A stretch of 43,158 nt of DNA from Kocuria rhizophila (GTDB taxonomy: Bacteria; Actinomycetota; Actinomycetes; Actinomycetales; Micrococcaceae). The translations under genes and the position numbers were made by a program. The notes under the pieces were generated by a model that made no database searches, was not told where the DNA came from, and saw nothing but the letters and a program-made list of their open reading frames with translations. The DNA lies in assembly GCF_003667225.1 (NCBI RefSeq), contig NZ_RCOM01000013.1:1-43158 (forward strand). The letters run 5' to 3'. Below, in pieces: positions 27,157 to 35,963 of this stretch. The first letter of the stretch is position 1. Each line of letters opens with the position of its first letter.

Positions 27157-27572
27157 TGCTTATCCCACGTCGTGTGAAGTTCCGCAAGCAGCACCACCCG
27201 CGTCGGCGGGGACAGGCCAAGGGCGGAACCCAGGTCACGTTCGGCGAGTGGGGCATCCAGGCGATGAGCCCGGCGTACGTCACGAACCGTCAGATCGAGG
27301 CCGCGCGTATCGCCATGACCCGTCACATCAAGCGTGGCGGCAAGGTCTGGATCAACATCTACCCGGACCGTCCCCTGACCAAGAAGCCCGCCGAGACCCG
27401 CATGGGTTCCGGTAAGGGTTCCCCCGAGTGGTGGGTCGCCAACGTCAAGCCCGGACGCGTCATGTTCGAGATCTCGGGCGTGAGCGAAGAGGTGGCGCGT
27501 GAGGCGCTGCGTCTGGCAATCCACAAGCTCCCGATGAAGGCACGCATCGTGCGTCGCGAAGGCGGTGAATGA
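27156..27572 (+). CDS. rplP: 50S ribosomal protein L16
   Basis: L16 organises the A-site region of the 50S; 138 residues, start [17 protein letters not shown], with [18 protein letters not shown] typical of the family. The ATG shares its A with the rpsC stop codon. Confidence 0.97.
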   Translation: MLIPRRVKFRKQHHPRRRGQAKGGTQVTFGEWGIQAMSPAYVTNRQIEAARIAMTRHIKRGGKVWINIYPDRPLTKKPAETRMGSGKGSPEWWVANVKPGRVMFEISGVSEEVAREALRLAIHKLPMKARIVRREGGE

Positions 27573-27575
27573 TCA

Positions 27576-27872
27576 ATGGCTATTGGATCCAAGGATCTGA
27601 ACATGGACAACCTCGCGGCTCTTGACACCGGTGCCCTCACCGACCAGCTGCGCAAGTCCAAGGAAGAGCTGTTCAACCTGCGCTTCCAGGCTGCAACCGG
27701 TCAGCTCGAGAGCAACTCGCGTCTGAAGTCCGTCAAGCGCGACATCGCGCGGATCTACACCGTGCTGCGTGAGCGCGAGCTCGGTATCCGCGAGGACGTG
27801 GCGCCGGCCGCAGCGAAGACCGAGAAAAAGGCCTCGAAGAAGGCTGCCAAGTCTGAGGATGATGCCAAGTGA
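27576..27872 (+). CDS. rpmC: 50S ribosomal protein L29 with Lys/Ala-rich tail
   Basis: L29 lies near the tunnel exit. The 98-residue chain is longer than most bacterial L29 (60-75). The core (about residues 8-72) has [15 protein letters not shown] and the conserved helices. The last 25 residues are Lys/Ala-rich ([16 protein letters not shown]) and likely disordered. Its stop overlaps rpsQ (GTGA). Confidence 0.95.
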   Translation: MAIGSKDLNMDNLAALDTGALTDQLRKSKEELFNLRFQAATGQLESNSRLKSVKRDIARIYTVLRERELGIREDVAPAAAKTEKKASKKAAKSEDDAK

Positions 27873-28156
27873 GCGAGCAGGTCAACAACGAGACGGCTAC
27901 GGCCGAGCGCGGTGACCGCAAGTCCCGCCAGGGCTACGTGGTCTCCGACAAGATGGACAAGACCGTGGTGGTCCAGGTCGAGGACCGCGTCAAGCACGCG
28001 CTCTACGGCAAGGTGCTGCGCAAGTCCAAGCGTGTGAAGGCGCACGACGAGCAGAACTCCTGCGGCGTCGGCGACCTCGTGCGCATCGTCGAGACGCGTC
28101 CGCTGTCCGCCAACAAGAACTGGCGGATCGTGGAGATCATCGAGAAGGCCAAGTAG
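27869..28156 (+). CDS. rpsQ: 30S ribosomal protein S17
   Basis: S17 is a primary 16S-binding protein; 95 residues. The OB-fold core begins at [16 protein letters not shown] and includes [22 protein letters not shown]. The GTG start overlaps the rpmC stop. It is the last gene of the S10 operon, followed by a strong hairpin. Confidence 0.97.
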   Translation: MSEQVNNETATAERGDRKSRQGYVVSDKMDKTVVVQVEDRVKHALYGKVLRKSKRVKAHDEQNSCGVGDLVRIVETRPLSANKNWRIVEIIEKAK

Positions 28157-28179
28157 GGCTTTCCCGCCGGGTCTCGATG

Positions 28180-28215
28180 GCAGGCCCCCGTCCGGTGTTC
28201 CGGGCGGGGGCCTGC
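28180..28215. terminator. S10 operon terminator
   Basis: GCAGGCCCCCGTCCGG (28180-28195) pairs with CCGGGCGGGGGCCTGC (28200-28215): 16 bp with one G-U pair and a TGTT loop. No T-run follows. Confidence 0.75.
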
Positions 28216-28236
28216 TGCGTGTCTGCGCCCGGGCGA

Positions 28237-28266
28237 TTGGAGATCGACGTCCCGACGCGGTAGAGT
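28237..28266 (+). promoter_or_regulatory. spc operon promoter
   Basis: TTGGAG (28237-28242) and TAGAGT (28261-28266) are spaced by 18 bases, directly after the S10 terminator. It makes the rplN unit independently transcribed with a leader of about 385 nt. Confidence 0.5.
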
Positions 28267-28272
28267 AGGCCG

Positions 28273-28656
28273 GTACGCGTGTCGACACACGTGTGCCCTC
28301 TGGCTTCGACCCTGCTGAGCCAGAATCCACAGCCGACCTCGTGCCCACGCGGCACGTCCACGGGTCGGCGGCAAGTCCCGCGGTTCGCCGCGGAAGGCGA
28401 CCCACCCGCTCGGTGGGCACGCTGCGAGAACTTGCCCGTTGATTCTGCGCTCAGTCATGAATCCGGGCAGGGCAGCAGGACGATTTCCCTCGTCCACACG
28501 TGCGAGATCACAGCGTGCAAACTTTGCGCAGCGCCCCGGGCCCCTCCTACGGCCTCGGGGGAGACCGTGGCGTGAAGCGTTCACACGACCACCGTTCCGC
28601 AAGGCTCGACATTCAGCAGGTTTGGATGAGAACCGGCGCGACGACAGGAGTATTCA
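28273..28656 (+). promoter_or_regulatory. Long structured leader of the spc operon (nested helices)
   Basis: No gene is supported in this leader. A nested RNA structure can be drawn from exact complementarity. P0 is CTGAGCCAGAATC (28315-28327) with GATTCTGCGCTCAG (28441-28454), 13 bp and one bulged C. P1 is CGTGCCCAC (28340-28348) with GTGGGCACG (28413-28421). P2 is GGGTCG (28362-28367) with CGACCC (28398-28403). P3 is CCGCGG-TTCG-CCGCGG (28378-28393). GGCAAGT (28370-28376) in the P2 loop can also pair with ACTTGCC (28430-28436), a possible pseudoknot. A local hairpin CCCACC/GGTGGG (28401-28417) would compete with P1 and P2. The role is unknown; autoregulation by an operon protein is a guess. 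Confidence 0.55.
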
Positions 28657-29025
28657 GTGATTCAGCAGGAATCGCGGCTGCGGGTTGCCGACAACACGGG
28701 TGCGAAGGAAATTCTCACCATCCGTGTGCTCGGTGGATCCGGACGCCGTTACGCAGGCATTGGTGACGTCATCGTCGCCACCGTCAAGGACGCCATCCCC
28801 GGCGGCAACGTCAAGAAGGGCGACGTGGTCAAGGCGGTTGTGGTCCGTACCAAGAAGCAGAGGCGCCGTCCCGACGGTTCCTACATCCGTTTCGACGAGA
28901 ACGCCGCAGTGATCTTGAAGAACGACGGGGACCCCCGCGGCACGCGCATCTTCGGCCCGGTGGGCCGTGAGCTGCGCGACAAGAAGTTCATGAAGATCGT
29001 CTCGCTGGCTCCGGAGGTGCTCTGA
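28657..29025 (+). CDS. rplN: 50S ribosomal protein L14
   Basis: L14 lies at the subunit interface; 122 residues, the exact family length. It starts [19 protein letters not shown] and includes [15 protein letters not shown]. The GTG start follows ACAGGAG. It is the first gene of the spc operon. Confidence 0.97.
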   Translation: MIQQESRLRVADNTGAKEILTIRVLGGSGRRYAGIGDVIVATVKDAIPGGNVKKGDVVKAVVVRTKKQRRRPDGSYIRFDENAAVILKNDGDPRGTRIFGPVGRELRDKKFMKIVSLAPEVL

Positions 29026-29026
29026 C

Positions 29027-29365
29027 ATGGCTAAATTCAAGATCAAGACCGGCGACCTCGTGCAGGTCATCACCGGCAAGAACAAGGGCGAGCAGGGCAA
29101 GGTCCTGCGCGTGATCACCGAGACCTCCCGCGTGGTGGTCGAAGGCGTGAACGTCGTGACCAAGCACAAGCGCGCCAACGCCCAGGGCGAAGCCGGCGGC
29201 CTCGTCAAGTCCGAGGCTCCGATCCACATCTCCAACGTGATGCTCGTGGACCCGGAGACCGGCAAGCCGACCCGTGTGGGCTACCGCACCGAGACCGTGG
29301 AGCGCGACGGCAAGCAGAAGACCGTCCGCGTTCGCGTGTCCAAGAGCACCGGCAAGGATCTGTGA
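29027..29365 (+). CDS. rplX: 50S ribosomal protein L24
   Basis: L24 starts 50S assembly; 112 residues with an N-terminal KOW motif ([21 protein letters not shown], shown here to residue 26 only in part) and the [12 protein letters not shown] segment. The ATG is one base after the rplN stop codon. Confidence 0.96.
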   Translation: MAKFKIKTGDLVQVITGKNKGEQGKVLRVITETSRVVVEGVNVVTKHKRANAQGEAGGLVKSEAPIHISNVMLVDPETGKPTRVGYRTETVERDGKQKTVRVRVSKSTGKDL

Positions 29366-29934
29366 TGAGCGAAACGACCGAAACCAAGTTCACCCCCCGG
29401 TTCAAGACCAAGTACCAGGAGACCGTTGCTCCGGCTCTGCAGGAGCAGTTCGGCTACGCGAACGTCATGGAGATGCCGCGCGTGGTCAAGGTCGTGGTCA
29501 ACATGGGTCTGGGCGAAGCGGCCAAGGACTCCAAGCTGGTGGACAACGCCATCAAGGACCTCACCGCCATCACCGGACAGAAGCCCGTGATCAACCGAGC
29601 CAAGAAGTCCATCGCGCAGTTCAAGCTGCGTGAGGGCATGCCGATCGGCGCGCACGTCACCATGCGCGGCGACCGCATGTGGGAGTTCCTGGACCGACTG
29701 GTCACCCTGGCGCTGCCCCGCATCCGTGACTTCCGTGGTCTGTCCGACCGTCACTTCGACGGCAACGGCAACTACACGTTCGGCCTCACCGAGCAGTCCA
29801 TGTTCCACGAGATCGACCAGGACAAGATCGATCGTGTGCGCGGCATGGACATCACCGTGGTCACCACCGCCAAGACCGACGACGAAGGCCGTGCCCTGCT
29901 CAAGGCGCTCGGCTTCCCGTTCAAGACCAACTGA
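29365..29934 (+). CDS. rplE: 50S ribosomal protein L5
   Basis: L5 binds 5S rRNA; 189 residues. Family segments include [16 protein letters not shown] and [21 protein letters not shown]. The ATG at 29365 overlaps the rplX stop (TGATG); a GTG at 29362 in the same frame would add one residue. It is followed by rpsH after 74 bases, with no rpsN between. Confidence 0.96.
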   Translation: MSETTETKFTPRFKTKYQETVAPALQEQFGYANVMEMPRVVKVVVNMGLGEAAKDSKLVDNAIKDLTAITGQKPVINRAKKSIAQFKLREGMPIGAHVTMRGDRMWEFLDRLVTLALPRIRDFRGLSDRHFDGNGNYTFGLTEQSMFHEIDQDKIDRVRGMDITVVTTAKTDDEGRALLKALGFPFKTN

Positions 29935-29953
29935 TTCCATCGACGTCAAAAGG

Positions 29954-29979
29954 TCCCTGCGGGCTGCAACCGGCAGGGA
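29954..29979 (+). other. Hairpin between rplE and rpsH
   Basis: TCCCTGC (29954-29960) pairs with GCAGGGA (29973-29979) around a 12-base loop. It lies where many other actinobacteria carry rpsN. The function is unknown. Confidence 0.4.
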
Positions 29980-30008
29980 AACCGTGACGAGGAAGGGCTG
30001 AAGCCCAC

Positions 30009-30407
30009 ATGACAATGACAGATCCCGTCGCAGACATGCTGACGCGTCTGCGCAACGCGAACTCCGCCTACCACGACACCGTGAGCATGCCGTACTCCAA
30101 GCTGAAGGCCCGCATCGCGGAGATCCTGAAGGCGGAGGGCTACATCGCGGACTGGTCCGAGGAGCCGGCCCGGGTCGGCAAGACCCTGACCATGTCGCTG
30201 AAGTACGGCTCCAACCGTGAGCGCTCCATCGCCGGTGTTCGCCGCATCTCCAAGCCGGGCCTTCGCGTGTACGCGAAGTCCACCAACCTCCCCAAGGTGT
30301 TCGGTGGCCTCGGCATCGCGATCCTCTCCACGTCCTCCGGGCTGCTCACTGACAAGCAGGCCGGCAAGAAGGGCGTGGGCGGGGAAGTCCTCGCGTACAT
30401 CTGGTAA
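30009..30407 (+). CDS. rpsH: 30S ribosomal protein S8
   Basis: S8 is a primary 16S-binding protein and in E. coli the spc operon repressor; 132 residues. It starts [18 protein letters not shown] and ends [11 protein letters not shown], both typical. A second in-frame ATG at 30015 is possible as the start. A weak GAGGAAGGG lies upstream. Confidence 0.96.
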   Translation: MTMTDPVADMLTRLRNANSAYHDTVSMPYSKLKARIAEILKAEGYIADWSEEPARVGKTLTMSLKYGSNRERSIAGVRRISKPGLRVYAKSTNLPKVFGGLGIAILSTSSGLLTDKQAGKKGVGGEVLAYIW

Positions 30408-30438
30408 CCGGTAGCACAGAAGAAGAAAGGAAGAAGAC

Positions 30439-30975
30439 ATGTCACGTATTGGACGTCTCCCGATCTCTGTGCCCGCCGGTGTGGAGGTTTCCGTGGACGG
30501 TTCCGCAGTGTCGGTCAAGGGCCCCAAGGGCACGCTGACCCACACCGTCGCGGCACCCATCACGGTGGTCGTCGAGGACGGCACCGTGCAGGTGTCCCGT
30601 CCCAACGACGAGCGCGAGTCCCGCTCCTTGCACGGCCTCACGCGTTCCCTGATCGCCAACATGATCCAGGGTGTGTCCGAGGGGTACACCAAGCAGCTGG
30701 AGATCGTGGGCACGGGTTACCGCGTGCAGGCCAAGGGGGCCAACCTGGAGTTCGCTCTGGGCTACAGCCACCCGGTTCCCTTCAACGCGCCGGACGGCAT
30801 CACGCTGTCCGTCGAGGGGAACAACAAGGTCACCGTTTCCGGTATCGACAAGCAGCAGGTTGGCCAGGTCGCCGCGAAGATCCGCTCCCTGCGTCTGCCC
30901 GATCCCTACAAGGGCAAGGGCGTCCGCTACGCGGGCGAGCAGATCCGCCGCAAGGCCGGAAAGGCTGGTAAGTAA
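30439..30975 (+). CDS. rplF: 50S ribosomal protein L6
   Basis: L6 sits near the factor-binding site; 178 residues, starting [17 protein letters not shown] and ending in [22 protein letters not shown], the conserved C-terminal segment. GAAAGGAAG precedes the ATG. Confidence 0.97.
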   Translation: MSRIGRLPISVPAGVEVSVDGSAVSVKGPKGTLTHTVAAPITVVVEDGTVQVSRPNDERESRSLHGLTRSLIANMIQGVSEGYTKQLEIVGTGYRVQAKGANLEFALGYSHPVPFNAPDGITLSVEGNNKVTVSGIDKQQVGQVAAKIRSLRLPDPYKGKGVRYAGEQIRRKAGKAGK

Positions 30976-30977
30976 TC

Positions 30978-31349
30978 ATGGCTCTCGTAATCAAGGGAAA
31001 GTCGAAGGCTGCTCAGCGCGCACGGCGTCACCGCCGCGTCCGCAAGCACATCGCCGGAACCGCGCTGCGCCCCCGTCTGGTGGTCACGCGTTCCACCCGC
31101 CACATGGTCGCCCAGGTGATCGACGACGACAAGGGCTTCACCCTGGTCTCCGCGTCCACCATGGAGAACGACCTGCGTGCGTCGTCCGACGACAAGACCG
31201 CCAAGGCCAAGCGCATCGGTGAGCTGATCGCCGAGCGCGCCAAGGCTGCGGGGATCGAGACCGTCGTGTTCGACCGCGGCGGCAACAAGTACCACGGCCG
31301 TGTGGCCGCGGTGGCCGAGGGTGCCCGTGAAGGAGGTCTGGCGCTGTGA
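30978..31349 (+). CDS. rplR: 50S ribosomal protein L18
   Basis: L18 binds 5S rRNA together with L5; 123 residues. It has a basic N-terminus ([12 protein letters not shown]), [18 protein letters not shown] and the C-terminal [27 protein letters not shown] two bases after the rplF stop; its own stop overlaps rpsE (GTGA). Confidence 0.97.
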   Translation: MALVIKGKSKAAQRARRHRRVRKHIAGTALRPRLVVTRSTRHMVAQVIDDDKGFTLVSASTMENDLRASSDDKTAKAKRIGELIAERAKAAGIETVVFDRGGNKYHGRVAAVAEGAREGGLAL

Positions 31350-32071
31350 GCGAGCAGAAGAACGAGAAGGAAACTCAGGTGAGCGAAGCCACCAACGGTT
31401 CCAACGAGACGGCTGAGGCGAACGCCTCGCAGCGTGGTTCCGACGAGAACCGCGGTGGCCGCGGCGGTCGCAACGACCGCGGTGGGCGCAACGAGCGCGG
31501 CTCCCGCAACGACCGTGGTGGCCGTGGTGGCCGCGGCGGCCGTGACGAGGAGAAGGACAAGTTCCTCGAGCGCGTCGTGACCATCAACCGCGTCTCCAAG
31601 GTCGTGAAGGGCGGTCGTCGCTTCAGCTTCACCGCTCTCGTGGTCGTCGGCGACGGCAACGGCATGGTCGGCGTGGGCTACGGCAAGGCCAAGGAAGTTC
31701 CCGCGGCCATCTCCAAGGGTGTCGAGGAGGCCAAGAAGAACTTCTTCCGGGTTCCCCGCGTGGAGGACCGCACCATCCCGCACCGTGTGCAGGGTGAGGC
31801 CGCGGCCGGCGTCGTCATGCTGCGCCCGGCCACCCCGGGTACCGGCGTGATCGCCGGTGGTCCGGTGCGTGCGGTCCTGGAGTGCGCGGGCATCCACGAC
31901 GTGCTCTCCAAGTCCCTCGGTTCCTCCAACCAGATCAACATCGTGCACGCGACCATCCAGGCGCTGCGTGAGCTCGAGGAGCCCGCGTCCGTGGCGGCCC
32001 GCCGTGGCCTGCCCATGGACGAGGTCGTCCCGGCGCCGTTGCTGCGTGACATCCAGAAGGCAGGTGCCTGA
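31346..32071 (+). CDS. rpsE: 30S ribosomal protein S5 with RG-rich N-terminal extension
   Basis: S5 lines the mRNA entry channel and helps decoding fidelity; 241 residues against about 167 in E. coli. The core starts near residue 71 ([20 protein letters not shown]) and is complete. Residues about 30-70 are low complexity with repeated GGRNDRGGR-like units. The GTG at 31346 is supported by AAGGAGG at 31330-31336. Another in-frame GTG at 31379 would shorten it by 11 residues. The stop overlaps rpmD (TGATG). Confidence 0.96.
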   Translation: MSEQKNEKETQVSEATNGSNETAEANASQRGSDENRGGRGGRNDRGGRNERGSRNDRGGRGGRGGRDEEKDKFLERVVTINRVSKVVKGGRRFSFTALVVVGDGNGMVGVGYGKAKEVPAAISKGVEEAKKNFFRVPRVEDRTIPHRVQGEAAAGVVMLRPATPGTGVIAGGPVRAVLECAGIHDVLSKSLGSSNQINIVHATIQALRELEEPASVAARRGLPMDEVVPAPLLRDIQKAGA

Positions 32072-32277
32072 TGAACGGAAAGCGCATTCAGGCCACCGGC
32101 GCGACCCTGCGCGTGAAGCAGGTCCGCTCCGTGGTCGGTCAGAAGCAGAACATGCGCGACACGCTGCGTTCGCTGGGTCTCAAGCGCCCCGGCCAGGTCG
32201 TGGAGCGCAAGGCCGATGCGGCCACCGTGGGCATGATCAACACGGTGACCCATCTCGTAGAGGTTGAGGAGGCTTGA
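32071..32277 (+). CDS. rpmD: 50S ribosomal protein L30
   Basis: A small 50S protein of 68 residues, with [22 protein letters not shown] typical of the family (only part quoted here as [16 protein letters not shown]). The ATG shares its A with the rpsE stop. rplO begins just after it. Confidence 0.95.
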   Translation: MNGKRIQATGATLRVKQVRSVVGQKQNMRDTLRSLGLKRPGQVVERKADAATVGMINTVTHLVEVEEA

Positions 32278-32279
32278 GC

Positions 32280-32747
32280 ATGGCTGAGAACACCCAGAAC
32301 AAGCGCCACGCTCTGAAGGTTCACCACCTGCGTCCGGCTCCCGGATCGCACCAGGCCAAGACCCGTCTTGGCCGCGGTGAGGCCTCCAAGGGCAAGACGG
32401 CGGGCCGCGGTACCAAGGGCACCAAGGCGCGCTACCAGGTCAAGGCCGGTTTCGCGGGCGGGCAGCTGCCGCTGCACATGCGCCTGCCGAAGCTGCGCGG
32501 GTTCAAGAACCCGTTCCGCGTGGAGTACCAGGTCGTGAACCTGGACCGTCTCGCGGAGCTGTTCCCCGAGGGTGGCACCGTCACCGTCGCGGACCTCGTG
32601 TCCAAGGGTGCAGTGCGCAAGAACCAGCCGGTGAAGGTGCTGGGCAGCGGGGAGATCTCCGTGGCCTTGAACATCACCGCAGACAAGTTCTCGGCCTCCG
32701 CGGCCGAGAAGATCGCCGCGGCTGGCGGTTCCACGCAGAACGCGTGA
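32280..32747 (+). CDS. rplO: 50S ribosomal protein L15
   Basis: L15 is a late-assembly 50S protein; 155 residues. The glycine-rich N-terminal part includes [21 protein letters not shown], and the segment [13 protein letters not shown] follows. The ATG at 32280 lies behind GAGGAGG; an in-frame TTG at 32274 overlaps the rpmD stop and is less likely. A strong terminator separates it from secY. Confidence 0.96.
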   Translation: MAENTQNKRHALKVHHLRPAPGSHQAKTRLGRGEASKGKTAGRGTKGTKARYQVKAGFAGGQLPLHMRLPKLRGFKNPFRVEYQVVNLDRLAELFPEGGTVTVADLVSKGAVRKNQPVKVLGSGEISVALNITADKFSASAAEKIAAAGGSTQNA

Positions 32748-32790
32748 GAAGTTTCCAGCATTCGGTTGTAGGGTGAATCCCTGAACTGGA

Positions 32791-32833
32791 AGCGGGCCCC
32801 GTGCCGGATCACCGGCACGGGGCCCGCTGTTTT
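32791..32833 (+). terminator. spc operon intrinsic terminator
   Basis: AGCGGGCCCCGTGCCGG (32791-32807), loop ATCA, CCGGCACGGGGCCCGCT (32812-32828), then GTTTTTG. A perfect 17-bp stem with a T-run is the clearest classical intrinsic terminator here. Confidence 0.92.
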
Positions 32834-32882
32834 TGCCGGGATGTGCGCACGTGGGCCGGGAGGGCCGCGGCACATCCTTCGC

Positions 32883-32888
32883 TAGACT
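32883..32888 (+). promoter_or_regulatory. Possible -10 box upstream of secY
   Basis: TAGACT lies about 50 bases upstream of secY and just after the spc terminator, so a promoter is needed here. I see no convincing -35 hexamer. The same TAGACT occurs upstream of tuf and adk. Confidence 0.35.
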
Positions 32889-32936
32889 TGCCCGGGGTCG
32901 GAACCCACCGGGCCACCACGTTTTGGAGGAGGACCA

Positions 32937-34250
32937 GTGCTCAGTGCTTTCGCGCGGGCGTTCACCACGCCGGAGCTGCGCAACAAGCTGCTGTTCACGC
33001 TCGCGATCATCGTGATCTACCGGTTGGGGACCTTCATCCCCGCCCCGGGCGTGGACTACGGCAACGTGCAGCAGTGTCTCGCCATGGGAAACACCACGGG
33101 CGGAGCGTACGACCTGGTCAACCTGTTCAGCGGAGGTGCGCTGCTGCAGCTGTCGATCTTCGCCCTGGGCGTGATGCCCTACATCACGGCTAGCATCATC
33201 GTGCAGCTGCTGCGCGTGGTGATCCCGCGCTTCCAGGAGCTCCACGACGAGGGCGCGCAGGGGCAGACCAAGCTGACCCAGTACACGCGCTACCTCACGA
33301 TCGGCCTGGCCGCGCTGAACGCCACCACGGTGGTGTCCCTGGCCCGCTCCGGAAGCCTGCTGGGCAACTGCCCCCTCCCGGTGATCCCCGACGACTCCAT
33401 CATGGTCATCATCATCATGATCATCACCATGACGGCCGGCACCACCGTGATCATGTGGCTGGGGGAGCGCATCACGGACCGCGGCGTGGGCAACGGCATG
33501 TCGCTGCTGATCTTCACCTCCATCGCGGCCACGTTCCCGGCGGCTCTCGGGGACATCCTCAAGTCCCGCGGCTGGGGAGTGTTCCTGGGCGTCTGCGCGA
33601 TCGGCCTCGTGGTGATCACGTGCGTGGTCTTCGTGGAGCAGTCGCAGCGGCGGATCCCCGTGCAGTACGCCAAGCGCATGGTGGGCCGGCGGACGATCGG
33701 AGGCACCAGCACCTACATTCCGCTCAAGGTCAACATGGCCGGCGTGATCCCCATCATCTTCGCGTCGTCCATGCTCACGCTGCCCACGATGCTCGCGCAG
33801 TTCGCCATGCCGGACGACGGCAGCCCCGCTCCCGGGTGGGTGGACTGGATCAACACGTACCTGGCCGGTGGCGAGCACCCGGTCTACATGGTCACCTACT
33901 TCCTGCTGATCGTGGCGTTCACGTACTTCTACGTGTCCATCACGTTCAACCCGGAGGAGGTCTCCAACAACATGAAGCGCTACGGCGGGTTCATCCCCCG
34001 CATCCGTGCCGGTCGCCCCACGGAGAACTACCTGCGCTACGTGCTCACGCGCATCACGCTTCCCGGCGCGCTGTACCTGGGCGTCCTGTCCATGATCCCG
34101 CTGATCGCCCTGGTGCTGTTCGACGCCAACCAGAACTTCCCGTTCGGCGGACCCTCCCTGCTGATCGTGGTGGGCGTGGGCCTGGACACCGTCAAGCAGA
34201 TCGACGCGCAGCTGCAGCAGCGCCACTACGAGGGTCTCCTGCGCACCTGA
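32937..34250 (+). CDS. secY: Preprotein translocase subunit SecY
   Basis: SecY is the channel protein of the Sec translocon in the cell membrane; 437 residues, with the expected series of about ten hydrophobic helices. Recognisable parts are ELRNKLLFTLAIIVIYRLG (first helix), ALLQLSIFALGVMPYITASI, GMSLLIF and the cytoplasmic loop PEEVSNNMKRYGGFIPRIR. The GTG start follows a strong GGAGGAGGA. The preceding terminator uncouples it from the ribosomal genes. Confidence 0.97.
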   Translation: MLSAFARAFTTPELRNKLLFTLAIIVIYRLGTFIPAPGVDYGNVQQCLAMGNTTGGAYDLVNLFSGGALLQLSIFALGVMPYITASIIVQLLRVVIPRFQELHDEGAQGQTKLTQYTRYLTIGLAALNATTVVSLARSGSLLGNCPLPVIPDDSIMVIIIMIITMTAGTTVIMWLGERITDRGVGNGMSLLIFTSIAATFPAALGDILKSRGWGVFLGVCAIGLVVITCVVFVEQSQRRIPVQYAKRMVGRRTIGGTSTYIPLKVNMAGVIPIIFASSMLTLPTMLAQFAMPDDGSPAPGWVDWINTYLAGGEHPVYMVTYFLLIVAFTYFYVSITFNPEEVSNNMKRYGGFIPRIRAGRPTENYLRYVLTRITLPGALYLGVLSMIPLIALVLFDANQNFPFGGPSLLIVVGVGLDTVKQIDAQLQQRHYEGLLRT

Positions 34251-34291
34251 GCCGGTCGCCATCAGACCGGGGCCGCGTGTTGGCGGGCCGT

Positions 34292-34297
34292 TAGACT
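34292..34297 (+). promoter_or_regulatory. Possible -10 box upstream of adk
   Basis: TAGACT lies 36 bases before the adk start, in the 83-base secY-adk gap. No clear -35 is visible. Confidence 0.25.
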
Positions 34298-34333
34298 GGA
34301 GTCCACGTTCACGACGACGCAAGGAGAGAGAGC

Positions 34334-34900
34334 ATGACCCGCATGTTGATCATCGGACCGCCCGGTGCAGGCAAGGGCACGCAGGCCGCCCGGATCTGCG
34401 AGCGGCTGGGCGTTCCCGCCATCTCCACCGGGGACATCTTCCGTGCGAACATCAAGGACCAGACGGAGCTGGGCCGTGAGGCGCAGCGCTACACGGACGC
34501 GGGCAACCTGGTGCCGGACTCCGTGACCAACGACATGGTGCGGGACCGGCTGTCCCAGCCGGACACCGCAGCGGGGTTCCTGCTGGACGGCTACCCCCGC
34601 AACACGGCACAGGTCGAGGAACTGGACAGGATCCTCGAGACGAGCCAGGTGTCCCTGGACGTGGTGCTCCTGCTCACGGCGGACAACGACGAGCTCGTGT
34701 CCCGTCTGCTGGGCCGGGCCCAGGAGCAGGGGCGCACCGACGACACCGAGGACGTCATCCGGCACCGGCTGGACGTCTACGACGAGCAGACCGCTCCCGT
34801 GGTGGGCGTCTACGAGGACCGCGGCATCGTGGTCCGTGTGGACGGCCTGGGCAGCATCGACGAGGTCACCGAGCGCATCATGGCGGCGCTGCCCCGCTGA
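34334..34900 (+). CDS. adk: Adenylate kinase
   Basis: Adk interconverts ATP, AMP and ADP in the cytosol; 188 residues. The P-loop GPPGAGKGT is at residues 8-16, followed by the AMP-site ISTGDIFR and DGYPRN segments. This is the short form, without the extended zinc-type LID of some other Gram-positives. AAGGAGAGAG precedes the ATG. It sits in the usual secY-adk-map order. Confidence 0.97.
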   Translation: MTRMLIIGPPGAGKGTQAARICERLGVPAISTGDIFRANIKDQTELGREAQRYTDAGNLVPDSVTNDMVRDRLSQPDTAAGFLLDGYPRNTAQVEELDRILETSQVSLDVVLLLTADNDELVSRLLGRAQEQGRTDDTEDVIRHRLDVYDEQTAPVVGVYEDRGIVVRVDGLGSIDEVTERIMAALPR

Positions 34901-34973
34901 CACGGCGGTGCGGCGTCGAGTGCCGCTCACCGGACCGGCGCCGCCGCGCAGTCCACAAAAAATATTCACCATG

Positions 34974-35019
34974 ACCGGGCCCCCGAGGCGGTGCGCGAGC
35001 ACCGGTTCGGGGGCCCGTC
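34974..35019. terminator. Large GNRA-capped hairpin between adk and map
   Basis: CGGGCCCCCGA (34976-34986) pairs with TCGGGGGCCCG (35007-35017). Inside, CGGTGC (34989-34994) pairs with GCACCG (34999-35004) around a GCGA tetraloop. An unusually A/T-rich stretch (ACAAAAAATATTCACC) lies just upstream. No T-run follows, so this may be a processing or regulatory structure instead of a terminator. Confidence 0.45.
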
Positions 35020-35081
35020 CGCCCACCGCACCGGGCCTCGGGGTCGGGGCCATTGACAACACACGGGAGGAGCCGAGCACT

Positions 35082-35915
35082 GTGTTCGGACGCCGCAGGA
35101 TCCAGCTGAAGTCCGACGCCGAGCTGGCGGCCATGTCACGCGCGGGCGTGGTGACGTCCCTGGCGCTCGACGCCGCCGTGGCGGCCGCCGTGCCCGGGGC
35201 CACCACCGCGGACCTGGACACGGCGTTCCGTGCCGTCCTGGACGAGCACGGGGCGAGCTCCAACTTCCTCGGCTACCACGGGTATCCCGCTACTGTGTGC
35301 ACCTCCGTGAACGACGAGGTGGTCCACGGGATCCCGGGGGAGCGGGTGCTGCGGGACGGGGACATCGTCTCGATCGACGGCGGCGCCGTGGTCGGGGGCT
35401 GGCACGGTGACTCCGCCCGCACGGTCCTGGTGGGCACCACGCACGATCCCGCGGACCAGCAGCTCTCCGACGTGACCCGGGCCGCCATGTGGCGGGGCAT
35501 CGCCGCGATGGCCACGGGTACGCACGTGGGGGACATCGGCCTCGCCGTGGAGAACCACGTGCGGGCGGCGGTGGGGGCCCGGCTGGGCATCCTCGAGGAC
35601 TACGTGGGCCACGGCATCGGCACGGAGATGCACATGGCGCCGGACGTCCCGAACTTCGCGATCAAGCACCGGGGGCCACGCCTGACCACCGGGATGGCAC
35701 TGGCGATCGAGCCGATGCTCGTGCGCGGGGACATCGAGACCCGCGTGCTCGACGACGACTGGACCGTGGTCACGGTGGACGGTTCCCGCGCGAGCCAGTG
35801 GGAGCACAGCGTGTGCCTGCACAGCCAGGGGCTCTGGGTGCTGACCGCCGAGGACGGCGGAGCGGCGGAGCTCGCACCACTGGGAGTCCACCCGGTGCCC
35901 ATCCCCGGCACCTGA
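35082..35915 (+). CDS. map: Type I methionine aminopeptidase
   Basis: Map removes the initiator methionine from nascent proteins; 277 residues. The five metal ligands are all present: Asp99 and Asp110 (SIDGG, GDSART), His177 (GHGIG), Glu210 (ALAIEP) and Glu241 (QWEHS). His82 matches the conserved substrate-site His. The GTG at 35082 is chosen because GGGAGGAG lies at 35065-35072; the frame is open upstream across the adk 3' end but that part is not protein-like. Confidence 0.96.
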   Translation: MFGRRRIQLKSDAELAAMSRAGVVTSLALDAAVAAAVPGATTADLDTAFRAVLDEHGASSNFLGYHGYPATVCTSVNDEVVHGIPGERVLRDGDIVSIDGGAVVGGWHGDSARTVLVGTTHDPADQQLSDVTRAAMWRGIAAMATGTHVGDIGLAVENHVRAAVGARLGILEDYVGHGIGTEMHMAPDVPNFAIKHRGPRLTTGMALAIEPMLVRGDIETRVLDDDWTVVTVDGSRASQWEHSVCLHSQGLWVLTAEDGGAAELAPLGVHPVPIPGT

Positions 35916-35963
35916 GACCGGCAACCACCACGACCCTGGGACACTCGCAGGGAGAGGACAGCA

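Noticed and set aside
28003-28602. Minus-strand open frame of 199 codons in the rpsQ-rplN gap
   Set aside because: It overlaps rpsQ and the structured leader; no ribosome binding site and no motif.
35053-35058. Perfect TTGACA just upstream of map
   Set aside because: No -10 box fits before the start codon, and the ribosome binding site lies directly after it.
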